Counted from the stretch's first letter, positions 16,364 through 24,375 are shown. The stretch: 34,927 nt of DNA from Gammaproteobacteria bacterium (GCA_030429665.1 JAUIEZ010000043.1:1-34927); one strand, 5' to 3'. A program made the numbers and translations. Notes: a model not told the origin generated them from the letters alone.

Positions 16364-18109
16364 ATGAGCCTGGCAAGAGAGAAAACCCCAACGCCATGTT
16401 CGCGCGCCGGGCGCATTCTGGCCGTCGGCCTGCTGGCGGCGTGGATGGCGGTTTATTCGCTGCTCGCCGAGGGCGCGGTGACGGCGTCGCTGGATCGCAA
16501 CCCCGTGCGCATGGGGGAATCGGTGCGGCTGATTGTCACCATCGAAGGTGGCGACAACGCCGGATCGCTGGATACCACGCCGCTCGAGCAGGATTTCACC
16601 GTGCTCGGCACCTCGACGAACTCGCAGATCAGCATTGCCGGCGGCAGCCGGCGCGCCGTCACGCGGCTGCTTGTCGATCTGCTGCCGCGACGCGAAGGGA
16701 TCGCGGTGGTGCCGCCCCTGACGATCGCCGGCGAGATGACCAGCCGCATCGAACTCGAGGTGCTGCCCGCTGCCGCCGGCGGACCCGGTCGCGATGTCTT
16801 CGTGGAAGTCGAGGTCGAACCACGCACCGCCTACGTCCAGTCCCCGGTCGAATTGGCCGTCAAGCTGTATTACCGCCGGCCCATTATCAATGGCAATCTC
16901 GCCGATCCCCGGTTCGATACGGCGCAGGTACGCCGACTCGGCGACGATATCCACTATGGCGCCCGGCGCGGCGGCATCGACTACAGCGTCATCGAGCGAC
17001 GCTTCGCCGTCCTGCCGCAGCAAAGCGGGCACTTGAGGGTCGCGCCGATCGAATTCATCGGCAGCCTGGCGGACGACGCGAACAGCCGATTCGACCGCTT
17101 GTTCAATCGCGGTCGCCGGGTGAGCGCGAGCAGCCGGCCGGTGGAGCTGGAGATCAAATCGCCACCGCCCGGCGCGCCCGATCCGTGGTTTCCCGCCCGC
17201 GACGTGTCGCTTGTCGAAAGTTGGCCCGACGACGGTCCGGCTTTCGTCGTCGGTGAACCCGTCACCCGGACGTTGCGCGTCACCGCTGCCGGCGTCACCG
17301 GCGAGCAGATCCCGGTCGTGACGGCGGGCAACATCGAGGGTATTCGACACTATCCCGACAAGCCGGTCATCGAGACCACGCTGGAGAATGACATGTTGCT
17401 GGGCGTACGCGAGCAGTCCATCGCCATGGTTCCGTCCCGCGCGGGATCGTTCACCCTGCCGGCCGTGGAAGTAAACTGGTGGGACACCAGGGAAGACCGC
17501 GCCCGTACGGCGCGGCTGCCAGCGCGAACCGTGCGGGTCGAACCCGCCCCGGCGTCGACCGGGGCGCCGACGCAGACGGACGGCGCCGCCGCCACGCGAC
17601 GCGTGGAACCGGGCGGAAAAGCCGCCGGCGATTCGGACAGTGCCGTCGGCGTCGCTGCCAGCGCGCGCGGCTGGATCGCCCTGGCGGGCGTGTTCGCATC
17701 GCTCTGGCTGCTCACGTGCGTCTTGTGGTGGCGCGACAGACGGCGCCGTGCCCGACCGCGCCGGGCGCGCGGCGAGCAGGCGACGGAATCGCCGTCGCTG
17801 AGGAAGGCCTGCCGCCACGGTACGCCGGGCGAGATCCGCGCCGCGCTGATGGCCTGGGCGCGCACCCGTTGGCCGGACGATCCGCCGCGCGGCCTGCAGG
17901 AGTTGGCCGGGCGTCTGGGCGAGGAGACGCTTGCGGCGGAGTTCGAGCAACTCGACCGGGCATGTTATGCAGCCAGCGCCGCGCCGTTCGACGGCGCGGC
18001 ATTCTACCGCCGGCTGGCACCGGTCGTCGCACCGCCGGCGCGCCGCCGGCGCGCAAGGACGCAGTCGCTTCCGCCGCTGTATCCGGACGAGAGTCTCGCG
18101 CGGCGATAG
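16364..18109 (+). CDS. BatD-like protein
   Basis: A 581-residue protein of the BatD/oxygen-tolerance family. A signal-anchor near residues 18-36 leads into AVTASLDRNPVRMGESVRLIVTIEG, the usual family start, followed by several beta-sandwich repeats (for example SSRPVELEIK and FTLPAVEVNWWD). One membrane span (WIALAGVFASLWLLTCVLWW) is near residues 427-448, and a basic cytoplasmic tail with a helical segment (LRKACRHGTPGEIRAALMAWARTRWPDD) follows. The bulk is periplasmic. It ends the MoxR-Bat series, and a hairpin-free gap of 91 bases separates it from yedK. The start ATG at 16364 is selected by ribosome-binding-site spacing over the ATG at 16358. Confidence 0.9.
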   Translation: MSLAREKTPTPCSRAGRILAVGLLAAWMAVYSLLAEGAVTASLDRNPVRMGESVRLIVTIEGGDNAGSLDTTPLEQDFTVLGTSTNSQISIAGGSRRAVTRLLVDLLPRREGIAVVPPLTIAGEMTSRIELEVLPAAAGGPGRDVFVEVEVEPRTAYVQSPVELAVKLYYRRPIINGNLADPRFDTAQVRRLGDDIHYGARRGGIDYSVIERRFAVLPQQSGHLRVAPIEFIGSLADDANSRFDRLFNRGRRVSASSRPVELEIKSPPPGAPDPWFPARDVSLVESWPDDGPAFVVGEPVTRTLRVTAAGVTGEQIPVVTAGNIEGIRHYPDKPVIETTLENDMLLGVREQSIAMVPSRAGSFTLPAVEVNWWDTREDRARTARLPARTVRVEPAPASTGAPTQTDGAAATRRVEPGGKAAGDSDSAVGVAASARGWIALAGVFASLWLLTCVLWWRDRRRRARPRRARGEQATESPSLRKACRHGTPGEIRAALMAWARTRWPDDPPRGLQELAGRLGEETLAAEFEQLDRACYAASAAPFDGAAFYRRLAPVVAPPARRRRARTQSLPPLYPDESLARR

Positions 18110-18161
18110 CACGGGCGGGGTCGATAGCGATCGTCGCCCGGCGTCGTTGGGCCCGCCATCG

Positions 18162-18187
18162 GTGATAACATGAAGTGCGGTTATCAC
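18162..18187. repeat. Perfect 8-bp inverted repeat upstream of yedK
   Basis: GTGATAAC (18162-18169) and GTTATCAC (18180-18187) are separated by 10 bases, with half-site centres 18 bases apart, about two helical turns. It ends 13 bases before the yedK ATG, and it stands out as AT-richer than its surroundings. It could be a dimeric repressor site or a transcript hairpin. Confidence 0.55.
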
Positions 18188-18200
18188 ACATTGCATCGTC

Positions 18201-18872
18201 ATGTGCGGACGTTTCGATCGTCATACCGAGCTTGAAGTCTTCGCCGAGCTGGTCGAAGGCCTGGTCGTGGAGGCTGCGCCGACGCTGCCGCCCAGCTACA
18301 ACATCGCGCCGTCGCAGGACGCGGCCGTGATCGGCGTCGACGGCGACAGCCAGCGCCGGATGATGGTGCTCGGCTGGGGACTGGTGCCGGGCTGGTCGAA
18401 CAAGCCCGAGCTTCGCCGCCCCATCAATGCGAGACTCGAGACGGTCACCGAGAAACCGATGTTCCGCGCCGCCTTCGCGCGCGGACGGTGCCTGGTGCCG
18501 TGCGACGGTTTCTACGAATGGGCCGCCGCGGCCGGGGGCAAGCAGCCGTATTACTTCCAACTTCAAGACGGATCTCCGTTCTTCCTTGCCGGCATACGCG
18601 AGCACAACACCCGACTGGAAAAAATCCCGCTCGATACGTTCTGCGTACTGACCCGCCAGGCATCGGACACGGTGGCCGGCATCCACCACCGCATGCCGGT
18701 GATCCTGGCGGCCGACGCTGTGGACGCCTGGCTGGACCCGGCGCTGCCGGCCGAGGACGCGCGCAACTTCGCCGAGCACGCGAGCGAGGGCGAACTGGCG
18801 TTCTACCCGGTCAGCACGTTCGTCAACAGTCCGGCGAACGATTCGCCGAAATGCATCGAGCGCCAGGAATAG
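18201..18872 (+). CDS. yedK: YedK/SRAP-family DNA-protein crosslink (HMCES-like) protein
   Basis: A 223-residue SRAP protein. Met-Cys-Gly-Arg-Phe begins it, so Cys2 becomes the N-terminal residue that forms a thiazolidine link with abasic sites in single-stranded DNA. Asn34 (SYNIAPS), Arg78 (INARLET), Glu106 (FYEW) and His162 (GIHHRMPV) match the conserved active-site positions. YedK/HMCES protects abasic sites during replication. No LexA-like operator (CTG-N10-CAG) is visible upstream, but an inverted repeat lies there. No Shine-Dalgarno is seen. It converges on tesA across a short gap. Confidence 0.95.
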   Translation: MCGRFDRHTELEVFAELVEGLVVEAAPTLPPSYNIAPSQDAAVIGVDGDSQRRMMVLGWGLVPGWSNKPELRRPINARLETVTEKPMFRAAFARGRCLVPCDGFYEWAAAAGGKQPYYFQLQDGSPFFLAGIREHNTRLEKIPLDTFCVLTRQASDTVAGIHHRMPVILAADAVDAWLDPALPAEDARNFAEHASEGELAFYPVSTFVNSPANDSPKCIERQE

Positions 18873-18882
18873 GCTTGCCCGG

Positions 18883-18898
18883 CCGGGGTCAGCCCCGG
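18883..18898. terminator. Stem-loop between convergent yedK and tesA
   Basis: CCGGGG and CCCCGG form a 6-bp stem with a 4-base loop, overlapping the tesA stop codon. It could end transcripts from both sides. No T-run follows. Confidence 0.4.
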
Positions 18899-19533
18899 GG
18901 CAGAAGCGGTTCCAGGCTCGTCCAGACGTGATCGAGAATCTTCGGTTGCGCCCTTTCGTTGGGATGATTGCCGTCGTCCTGCATCAGGTCCCAGTCCTCG
19001 GCCACGGTGGCCAGAAAGAACGGCACCAGGTAAACGTCTTGCGTTTCGGCGAGCCCGGCGTACACGGCCTCGAAAGCGGCCGTGTACTGCGGACCGTAGT
19101 TGGGCGGCATCTTCATGCCCAGCAGGAGGATCTCGGCGTCGGCGTCGCGGGCGACTTCGATCATGCGCGCCAGGTTGTCACGCATGGCGCCAGGATCGAT
19201 GCCGCGCAGTCCGTCGTTGGCGCCAAGCTCGATGATCACCAAATCCGGATTAACTTCGTCGATTGCCGCCGGCAGCCGCTGCACGCCGCCCGCCGTGGTC
19301 TCGCCGCTGACGCTGCGATTGACGACATCGATGCCGCGATCGGCGACACGCTCCCGTAACAGCGCGACCCACCCGGCGGATGTCTGCATGCCGTAAGCGG
19401 CGCTCAGGCTGTCACCGAACACCAGCACCTTGAACGGTTCGGCGGCGGTGGAACGTACGGCGGCCAGGGCGGCAAGACACAGGACGAGAACGATGCGCAG
19501 CGCGGCGATGGTCGGTACGGGTATTGATTTCAT
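18889..19533 (-). CDS. tesA: Arylesterase / acyl-CoA thioesterase I (TesA, SGNH hydrolase)
   Basis: A 214-residue SGNH/GDSL hydrolase with a signal peptide (residues 1-31, cleavage near STAA|EPF). The nucleophile Ser42 is in FGDSLS, the oxyanion residues are Gly78 (SGET) and Asn106 (GAND), and Asp187 and His190 are in DDGNHPN. The length matches the E. coli enzyme (208). It hydrolyses thioesters and esters of fatty acids in the periplasm. The start is the ATG at 19533; longer frames run into the promoter of the divergent gene. In E. coli tesA is next to ybbA-ybbP; here those genes lie about 7 kb away and a decarboxylase gene occupies the adjacent divergent position. Confidence 0.95.
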   Translation of the reverse strand: MKSIPVPTIAALRIVLVLCLAALAAVRSTAAEPFKVLVFGDSLSAAYGMQTSAGWVALLRERVADRGIDVVNRSVSGETTAGGVQRLPAAIDEVNPDLVIIELGANDGLRGIDPGAMRDNLARMIEVARDADAEILLLGMKMPPNYGPQYTAAFEAVYAGLAETQDVYLVPFFLATVAEDWDLMQDDGNHPNERAQPKILDHVWTSLEPLLPRG

Positions 19534-19636
19534 ACGAAAGCGCAAACAATGCAATTGAAGAAGTATCGGATCTGGCGGTGATGCTAACCTGTTTCCAGTG
19601 CGTCGCGCACCGGGGGCGGTGATTCGCGGTTCGTTA

Positions 19637-19664
19637 TTGACAGCGGGCGCGGCCGCACTAGAAT
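19637..19664 (+). promoter_or_regulatory. Strong sigma-70 promoter for the decarboxylase gene
   Basis: TTGACA and TAGAAT are separated by 16 bases. The -35 is perfect and the -10 is 5 of 6. The transcript would begin near 19671, giving a leader of about 150 bases before the ATG at 19822. Confidence 0.72.
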
Positions 19665-19678
19665 TCGCGCACCATTTT

Positions 19679-19717
19679 CCGGTGCCCTCGCGCGCGAAGT
19701 GAATCGCCCGGCACCGG
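19679..19717 (+). other. Leader stem-loop 1 of the decarboxylase gene
   Basis: CCGGTGCC (19679-19686) pairs with GGCACCGG (19710-19717), an 8-bp stem around a 23-base loop, right at the start of the predicted leader. Confidence 0.5.
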
Positions 19718-19754
19718 CCGTGTCCGGGAGGCGCCGTCCTCGGGCCGGGTGAGG

Positions 19755-19847
19755 ATGGCCTGTCGGTCGGCGCGGGAACCCCGCCCCTCGACAAGGCAAT
19801 CATTAACCGGGACGTTTTGCCATGACCCATTTCACCCCTGGCGATGA
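19755..19847 (+). other. Possible 30-codon upstream ORF overlapping the decarboxylase start
   Basis: An ATG at 19755, directly after GAGG, opens a frame of 30 codons ending at TGA 19845-19847. It overlaps the decarboxylase ATG by 26 bases in another frame. The peptide is Arg-rich (five Arg). A short ORF like this occurs by chance in GC-rich DNA, so the claim is weak. Confidence 0.25.
19772..19784 (+). other. Leader stem-loop 2 of the decarboxylase gene
   Basis: GCGGG and CCCGC form a 5-bp stem with a 3-base loop (AAC), 37 bases before the ATG at 19822. Confidence 0.35.
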
Positions 19848-21057
19848 ATCCGCCGTCATTCGTATCGACGATCGCCGCTCGGGCGCCGGCGAGTCAGAGG
19901 CGCGCCGCCTGCGTCGCCTGGTATCCATGCACGGCTCGCCGCTGCTGCTCGTCGACGGCGCGCACTTGCGCCGCCGTTTTCGACAACTCGGCACCGCGTT
20001 GCCGGGTGTCGGTCTGTACTACGCCGTCAAGGCCTTTCCGAACTCCGCCGTATTGCGCATGCTTGCCGAGGAAGGCGCGGGCTTCGACGTGGCGAGTTGC
20101 GCCGAGATCGACCGCGTGCGCGCGTCCGGCATCGACACCGATCGCGTCATCCACACCCATCCGGTAAAAAAGATCGCCGAGATTAGCGCCGCGTTGCTCG
20201 CGGGCGTGACCACGTTCGTCGTCGACAATGCCGACGAACTCGTGAAGTTTCGTCCCTTTCGTGATCGCGTATCGCTGCTGCTGCGGCTGCGCTTCCAGTC
20301 CCCGGACGCCGTCGTGGACCTGTCGCGCAAGTTCGGCTGCGATCCACGCGAGGCGCCAGCGCTGCTGGCACGGGCGTCGCGCGAGGGTATCCGCATCGGC
20401 GGCGTGTCGTTTCACGTCGGCTCCCAGTGCCGCGATCCGCGCGGACACGTCGCGGCGGTGAAGGGCGCGCTGGACCTGGTGGACACGGCGCGCGCCGCCG
20501 GACTGGCGAGCCTGGATACGCTGGATATCGGCGGCGGCTTTCCCGCCGACTACGGCGCCGCCGCGGTGGACATCGAGGCCTTTTGCGCACCGATACGCGC
20601 GGCGTTGTCGCGCGCGCCGCGAGACATGCGCGTCATCGCGGAACCCGGCCGGTACCTGGTGGCCGATGCCGTGACCTCGGTAGCGAGCGTGATCGGCCGC
20701 GCCGTGCGCGACGGCCGTCCCTGGTACTACATCGACGACGGTGTTTACGGTTCCTACAGCGGCCGACTGTTCGACCACGCCACCTACCCCGTGGACGTGT
20801 TTCGCACCGGATCCCGGCGGTCGAGCGTGCTGGCCGGTCCGACCTGCGACAGTATCGACGTCATCGCCGACGATATCGACCTTCCCTCGCTGCGCATCGG
20901 CGACCTCGTCATCGGCCGCAGCATGGGCGCTTACACGGCCGCTTCGGCCACGGATTTCAATGGCATGCCGCGGGCCGCGGTGGTGGTGACCCGGGACCGC
21001 GCCGATGAGGCGGCGGCCGAGCCGCCGTTCGTCATGACCGCGACCGGATCCCGGTGA
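19822..21057 (+). CDS. Ornithine decarboxylase-type PLP-dependent enzyme (fold III)
   Basis: A 411-residue alanine-racemase-fold (fold III) decarboxylase. Lys70 in YYAVKAFPN binds PLP; His198 is in FHVGSQ; GGGFP (237-241) and EPGR (274-277) bind the PLP phosphate; CDSID contains Cys342 and Asp343 at the active site; GAYTAASATDFNG holds Tyr371. CDSID and the final FNG are typical of ornithine decarboxylase rather than diaminopimelate decarboxylase, so putrescine synthesis is the likely role; lysine or mixed activity is possible. The first 30 residues are not conserved in the family. The gene follows a strong promoter and a structured leader, and no Shine-Dalgarno is obvious, which leaves room for regulated translation. 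Confidence 0.88.
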   Translation: MTHFTPGDESAVIRIDDRRSGAGESEARRLRRLVSMHGSPLLLVDGAHLRRRFRQLGTALPGVGLYYAVKAFPNSAVLRMLAEEGAGFDVASCAEIDRVRASGIDTDRVIHTHPVKKIAEISAALLAGVTTFVVDNADELVKFRPFRDRVSLLLRLRFQSPDAVVDLSRKFGCDPREAPALLARASREGIRIGGVSFHVGSQCRDPRGHVAAVKGALDLVDTARAAGLASLDTLDIGGGFPADYGAAAVDIEAFCAPIRAALSRAPRDMRVIAEPGRYLVADAVTSVASVIGRAVRDGRPWYYIDDGVYGSYSGRLFDHATYPVDVFRTGSRRSSVLAGPTCDSIDVIADDIDLPSLRIGDLVIGRSMGAYTAASATDFNGMPRAAVVVTRDRADEAAAEPPFVMTATGSR

Positions 21058-21072
21058 GTTCCCGGTCCCGGT

Positions 21073-22086
21073 TTACGGGTCGAGCACCAACTGGAGAAGG
21101 ATCTCGCGCGCCCTGCTCGGTGCGTCGTCCTCGTCGTCGGATGCTCCGTTTCCCTTGAAGCGGCCGCTCAGAAAGTCGATGCCGATGCCCAAGTGCTCGC
21201 TCGCGTACCAGCGTGCGGAGACGCCGTAGCGTCGGCGTGGCGTGTCGGCGATCTCCCGGCTCGCCTCCACGCGCGCGGCGAGGTCCAGCCGCTCGTGCGG
21301 CCGGTAAATGACTTCGACGGTACCGGCGGCCGGTTCGTCGAACGCCGGATCCTGCCCGGCGAGTCGGCCGTCGGCGGCGACCGACTCGAGGAACCATTCG
21401 AACTTGCCCAACGTCATGCCCGCAAAAAAGTTCCAGCCCGCGACGCGCCGCGCCACGCGGCGCCCTGAAATATCGAACGCCGGGTCCCGCGCCTCGGCGA
21501 GGTCGGAAACGTAGCCGCCGCCCAGGCGCCATGACGCGTCGGGCGGCGACCACTCCAGCCCCGCGCCATAGTCGAGGTCGTTCGCGTTGCCCGCATCGAT
21601 CCTGCCATCGAAAAAGAAAAGGCCCGCCTCGAGGTTGGTCGTCGGATGGATCTCGAAGACCACGGAAGTGGCGCGGATCTCGCCGAACTCGGTGAACGAA
21701 TCGGTGGCGAACAGGGAATCGTAGCGTCCGAACGGCACGTAAACGCGACCCGCCATCGCCGCGAAGGCGTCGCTTTCCATGAACAGGAACGCCTCATCGA
21801 CGACCGAGTCGCTCTCGTCGTCGGTGTCCAGTTCCAGCACGATGCGGGCGCCCGATTCCGTGGTGGAGACGGCCTCGAACTCGAACTGGACCGTTCCGGT
21901 CGTTTGCTCGGACGTTTCATCGTCCGCCTCGCCCGGCAATACCAGGTGTTCGCGTTCGTGCTCGACCTCGATCGACACGCCCATGGATATCGCCGACGTG
22001 TCCGTCTCCGCGTCGTCTTGCGCGGCGAATCCGTGCCCCGGCAGACAGGCGGCCAATACGTACGGCAGTGCGAACAGGTTTCTCAC
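21073..22086 (-). CDS. LbtU-like outer-membrane porin family protein
   Basis: 337 residues if started at the GTG at 22086 (354 from the ATG at 22137). The GTG yields a compact signal peptide (MRNLFALPYVLAACLPGHGFAA). The mature N-terminus is acidic (DDAETD...ADDETSEQTTG), then a beta-barrel pattern follows, with landmarks DEAFLFM, AGRVYVPFGRYDS, EFGEIRATSVVFE and GLFFFDGR resembling the LbtU siderophore porin family. LbtU of Legionella takes up legiobactin without TonB. The ligand here is unknown, and assignment is from recollected pattern only. A -10-like element on the minus strand at 22144-22149 places transcription near 22137, supporting the GTG. The gene is divergent from a two-component system. 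Confidence 0.72.
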   Translation of the reverse strand: MRNLFALPYVLAACLPGHGFAAQDDAETDTSAISMGVSIEVEHEREHLVLPGEADDETSEQTTGTVQFEFEAVSTTESGARIVLELDTDDESDSVVDEAFLFMESDAFAAMAGRVYVPFGRYDSLFATDSFTEFGEIRATSVVFEIHPTTNLEAGLFFFDGRIDAGNANDLDYGAGLEWSPPDASWRLGGGYVSDLAEARDPAFDISGRRVARRVAGWNFFAGMTLGKFEWFLESVAADGRLAGQDPAFDEPAAGTVEVIYRPHERLDLAARVEASREIADTPRRRYGVSARWYASEHLGIGIDFLSGRFKGNGASDDEDDAPSRAREILLQLVLDP

Positions 22087-22098
22087 CCGGCCTATCGT

Positions 22099-22114
22099 AG
22101 TACGTACACGTACT
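22099..22114. repeat. 7-bp inverted repeat upstream of the LbtU-like gene
   Basis: AGTACGT-AC-ACGTACT is a perfect 7-bp palindrome with a 2-base centre. It lies 13 bases upstream of the GTG at 22086, in the gap shared with the response regulator gene. Candidate operator. Confidence 0.5.
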
Positions 22115-22143
22115 CTTTCGCAGCCGTTGATCACCATCCGGTA

Positions 22144-22149
22144 ATAATA
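22144..22149 (-). promoter_or_regulatory. Possible -10 box for the LbtU-like gene
   Basis: TATTAT on the minus strand, about 60 bases upstream of the GTG at 22086. No good -35 is seen, as expected if an activator is needed. Confidence 0.3.
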
Positions 22150-22208
22150 GCTTGATTCCCACCCGCCCGATCGTAATCTAGAGGCGAGCGCCGACCGGCT
22201 ATTGGCAA

Positions 22209-22214
22209 TACAAT
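22209..22214 (+). promoter_or_regulatory. Possible -10 box for the two-component operon
   Basis: TACAAT, 5 of 6 to consensus, about 30 bases before the response regulator start. No clear -35 box at 16-18 bases. Confidence 0.33.
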
Positions 22215-22246
22215 GACGGGGCGGCGTACGCGTACCGGAGTCGATG

Positions 22247-22921
22247 ATGAAAATTCTGCTCATCGAGGACGACCAGACGATAGCCCGTTTCGTCAGCACC
22301 GGGCTGACGCAGGCGGGCTACCGCGTCGACGTCGCCGCCGACGGCATTTCAGGGCTCGATCTCGCGATGAACGAATCCTACGACCTCGGAATATTCGACC
22401 TGATGCTGCCCGACATGGACGGCATGTCCGTCATCGAGAGGGTGCGACGACGAAATCGCCGATTGCCGATCATTATCCTCAGCGCGCGGCGCACCGTCGA
22501 CGACCGGGTGAAGGGTCTGCAACGCGGCGGCGACGACTACCTGACCAAGCCGTTCTCCTTCAGCGAGTTGCTGGCAAGGGTGCAGGCGCAGCTGCGCCGC
22601 TCCAGCGAGGCCGATAGCGGCTCGACGCTGGTTGTCCACGATCTTTGCGTCGATCTCCTGGCGCGCACGGTGAATCGAGCCGGCCGGCGCGTCGATCTGC
22701 AGCCCAAGGAATTCATGCTGCTCGAATACCTGATGCGCAACGCCGGCCACGTGGTGTCCAAGACCATGATCATCGAACGCGTGTGGAACTACAATTTCGA
22801 TCCGCGCACCAATGTCGTCGAGGCGCGAATCAGCAAGCTCAGGGAGAAAGTCGACAAGGAGTTCGCCTACCCGCTTATCCATACCGTGCGCGGCATGGGC
22901 TACGTGCTGAAGAAGGAATGA
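22247..22921 (+). CDS. OmpR-family response regulator
   Basis: A 224-residue regulator. The receiver domain (1-118) has acidic pocket residues EDD at 8-10, phospho-acceptor Asp51 in FDLMLPDMDG, switch Ser79 (ILSAR) and Lys101 (LTKPF). The C-terminal winged helix (about 130-224) shows LQPKEFMLLEYLMRN, NVVEARISKLREKVD and HTVRGMGYVL, typical of OmpR/PhoB. GGAG at 22237-22240 lies 6 bases before the ATG at 22247, giving MKILLIEDD; an ATG at 22244 is possible but too close. The stop overlaps the kinase ATG (ATGA), so the pair is translationally coupled. The divergent LbtU-like porin is the nearest candidate target. Confidence 0.95.
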   Translation: MKILLIEDDQTIARFVSTGLTQAGYRVDVAADGISGLDLAMNESYDLGIFDLMLPDMDGMSVIERVRRRNRRLPIIILSARRTVDDRVKGLQRGGDDYLTKPFSFSELLARVQAQLRRSSEADSGSTLVVHDLCVDLLARTVNRAGRRVDLQPKEFMLLEYLMRNAGHVVSKTMIIERVWNYNFDPRTNVVEARISKLREKVDKEFAYPLIHTVRGMGYVLKKE

Positions 22922-24303
22922 GCCGGCTGCCCCGTACCCTGTCGTTCCGCCTCACGGCCTGGTACGTCTGCATTTTCTCGCTCACCCTGCTTGCCGTCTT
23001 CGTGGTGCTCTACGTATCGGTCGGCACCATACTCGACCACCAGTCGAACAATGACCTGGTGGAAGACATCGAGGAGTTTCGCCTGTTCCACGCTCGCGGG
23101 GGACTCGATGCCGTGAAGGCCGAGATCGAACACGAGATCAGTTCCGACGATCCGGCAAAGATGTTCTTCAGGATCCTCGATGAAACCGGTGCCGAACTCC
23201 ATACGACCGACCAGTCGGCGTTCGAGGGCATCGACGATTTTCCCGTGCGGCTCGACGAACTCGCTGCCGACGGTGAACCCCTGATCACGGTGGGCCGCCT
23301 CGTGGACGGAGAGCACGGCTTGAAGGTCGCCATCGGCGCGCTCGCGCCAGGCGCGATCATGCAACTGGGCGAATCGACCGAGGAGCACGACGAACTGATG
23401 ACGGTCGTCATGGCAGCGTTTCTCGCCGCCTACGTCGTCATCCTGCCGGTGGCGTCGCTGATCGGCTGGATGATCGCGCGAAAGGCCGCCCGCGGCATCC
23501 GCACGGTCAGCGAGACCGCCGGGCGTATCCATCGTGGCGCCCTGGACGAACGCGTGTCGACCGACTTCCGCGAACTGGAGATCCAGCAGCTCGCCGGCAC
23601 CTTCAACGCCATGCTCGACCGCATCGCCGACCTGATCACCGAGATCCGGCAGATGACGGACAATATCGCCCATGACTTGAGAAGTCCTTTGGCGCGAATA
23701 CGCGCCGTGTGGGAGAACGCGCTGCAGGACGATGCGTCGCCCGAGGCCGCGCGCGAAGCCGCCTCGGCGACCTTGATCGAGTGTGACCGGCTGCTCGACA
23801 TGATCAACGCGACCCTGGATCTCGCCGAACTCGAGGCGGGAATGGGCGAGGGCGATTCGGTCGACGTGTCGGAGATGGCGCGCGATGCCTGCGAGTTGTT
23901 CGAGCCGGTTGCCGAGGAAAAGCGCATCGAGCTGACCGGCGCGGTTGAGCCGGGATGCATGGTGGAGGGCAATCGACACTACTTGCAGCGGATGCTTGCC
24001 AACCTCCTCGACAACGCCTTGAAGTACACCGCAACCGGAGGTCGCGTCGGACTGGGCGTTACGCGTAACGGCGCAAACGTGCTCGTCGAGGTTTGGGACA
24101 CGGGCATCGGTATCGTCCCCGAGCATCAGGAAAAGGTGTTCGAACGTTTCTTCCGCTGCGATCCGAGCCGGCAGCAGGAAAGTTGCGGCATGGGATTGAG
24201 CTTCGCTCGGGCCGTGGCACGGGCACACGGCGGCGACGTGACCCTTCGAAGCGAGAATGGCAACGGATCGCGTTTTACCGTTGCCCTGCCGCTTTTCGCC
24301 TGA
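22918..24303 (+). CDS. Sensor histidine kinase (partner of the OmpR-type regulator)
   Basis: A 461-residue membrane kinase. Two transmembrane segments (about 14-38 and 162-187) enclose a periplasmic sensor region of roughly 120 residues that is rich in Asp, Glu and His (EHDEL, EIEHEISSDD). A HAMP-like linker (188-240) follows. The HisKA site is His252 (NIAHDLRSPLAR). The HATPase part shows NLLDNALKY (N box, about 362-370), DTGIGI (G1, 394-399), FERFFR and GMGLSFA (G2). The domain order is the usual OmpR-type partner. It starts at the ATG overlapping the regulator stop. The signal is not identified; the acidic and His-rich periplasmic region would fit metal or cation sensing, as inference only. 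Confidence 0.93.
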   Translation: MSRLPRTLSFRLTAWYVCIFSLTLLAVFVVLYVSVGTILDHQSNNDLVEDIEEFRLFHARGGLDAVKAEIEHEISSDDPAKMFFRILDETGAELHTTDQSAFEGIDDFPVRLDELAADGEPLITVGRLVDGEHGLKVAIGALAPGAIMQLGESTEEHDELMTVVMAAFLAAYVVILPVASLIGWMIARKAARGIRTVSETAGRIHRGALDERVSTDFRELEIQQLAGTFNAMLDRIADLITEIRQMTDNIAHDLRSPLARIRAVWENALQDDASPEAAREAASATLIECDRLLDMINATLDLAELEAGMGEGDSVDVSEMARDACELFEPVAEEKRIELTGAVEPGCMVEGNRHYLQRMLANLLDNALKYTATGGRVGLGVTRNGANVLVEVWDTGIGIVPEHQEKVFERFFRCDPSRQQESCGMGLSFARAVARAHGGDVTLRSENGNGSRFTVALPLFA

Positions 24304-24375
24304 TTACGTCCCGGCCTGACGCGTTCGTTGTTGCCGAATTCGACCCGACGCTTCGCTGACACCACTCGTCGCGCG

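Noticed and set aside
18180-18190. DnaA box-like TTATCACACA
   Set aside because: Differs from TTATCCACA and stands alone beside the yedK start; no origin features nearby.
18150-18200. LexA/SOS box upstream of yedK
   Set aside because: Searched for CTG-N10-CAG; only the GTGATAAC/GTTATCAC repeat was found, which does not match.
15770-18202. Minus-strand open frame of 810 codons over BatB/C and BatD
   Set aside because: Arg/Ala/Pro-rich shadow sequence; the plus strand carries coherent VWA, TPR and BatD features in an overlapping operon.
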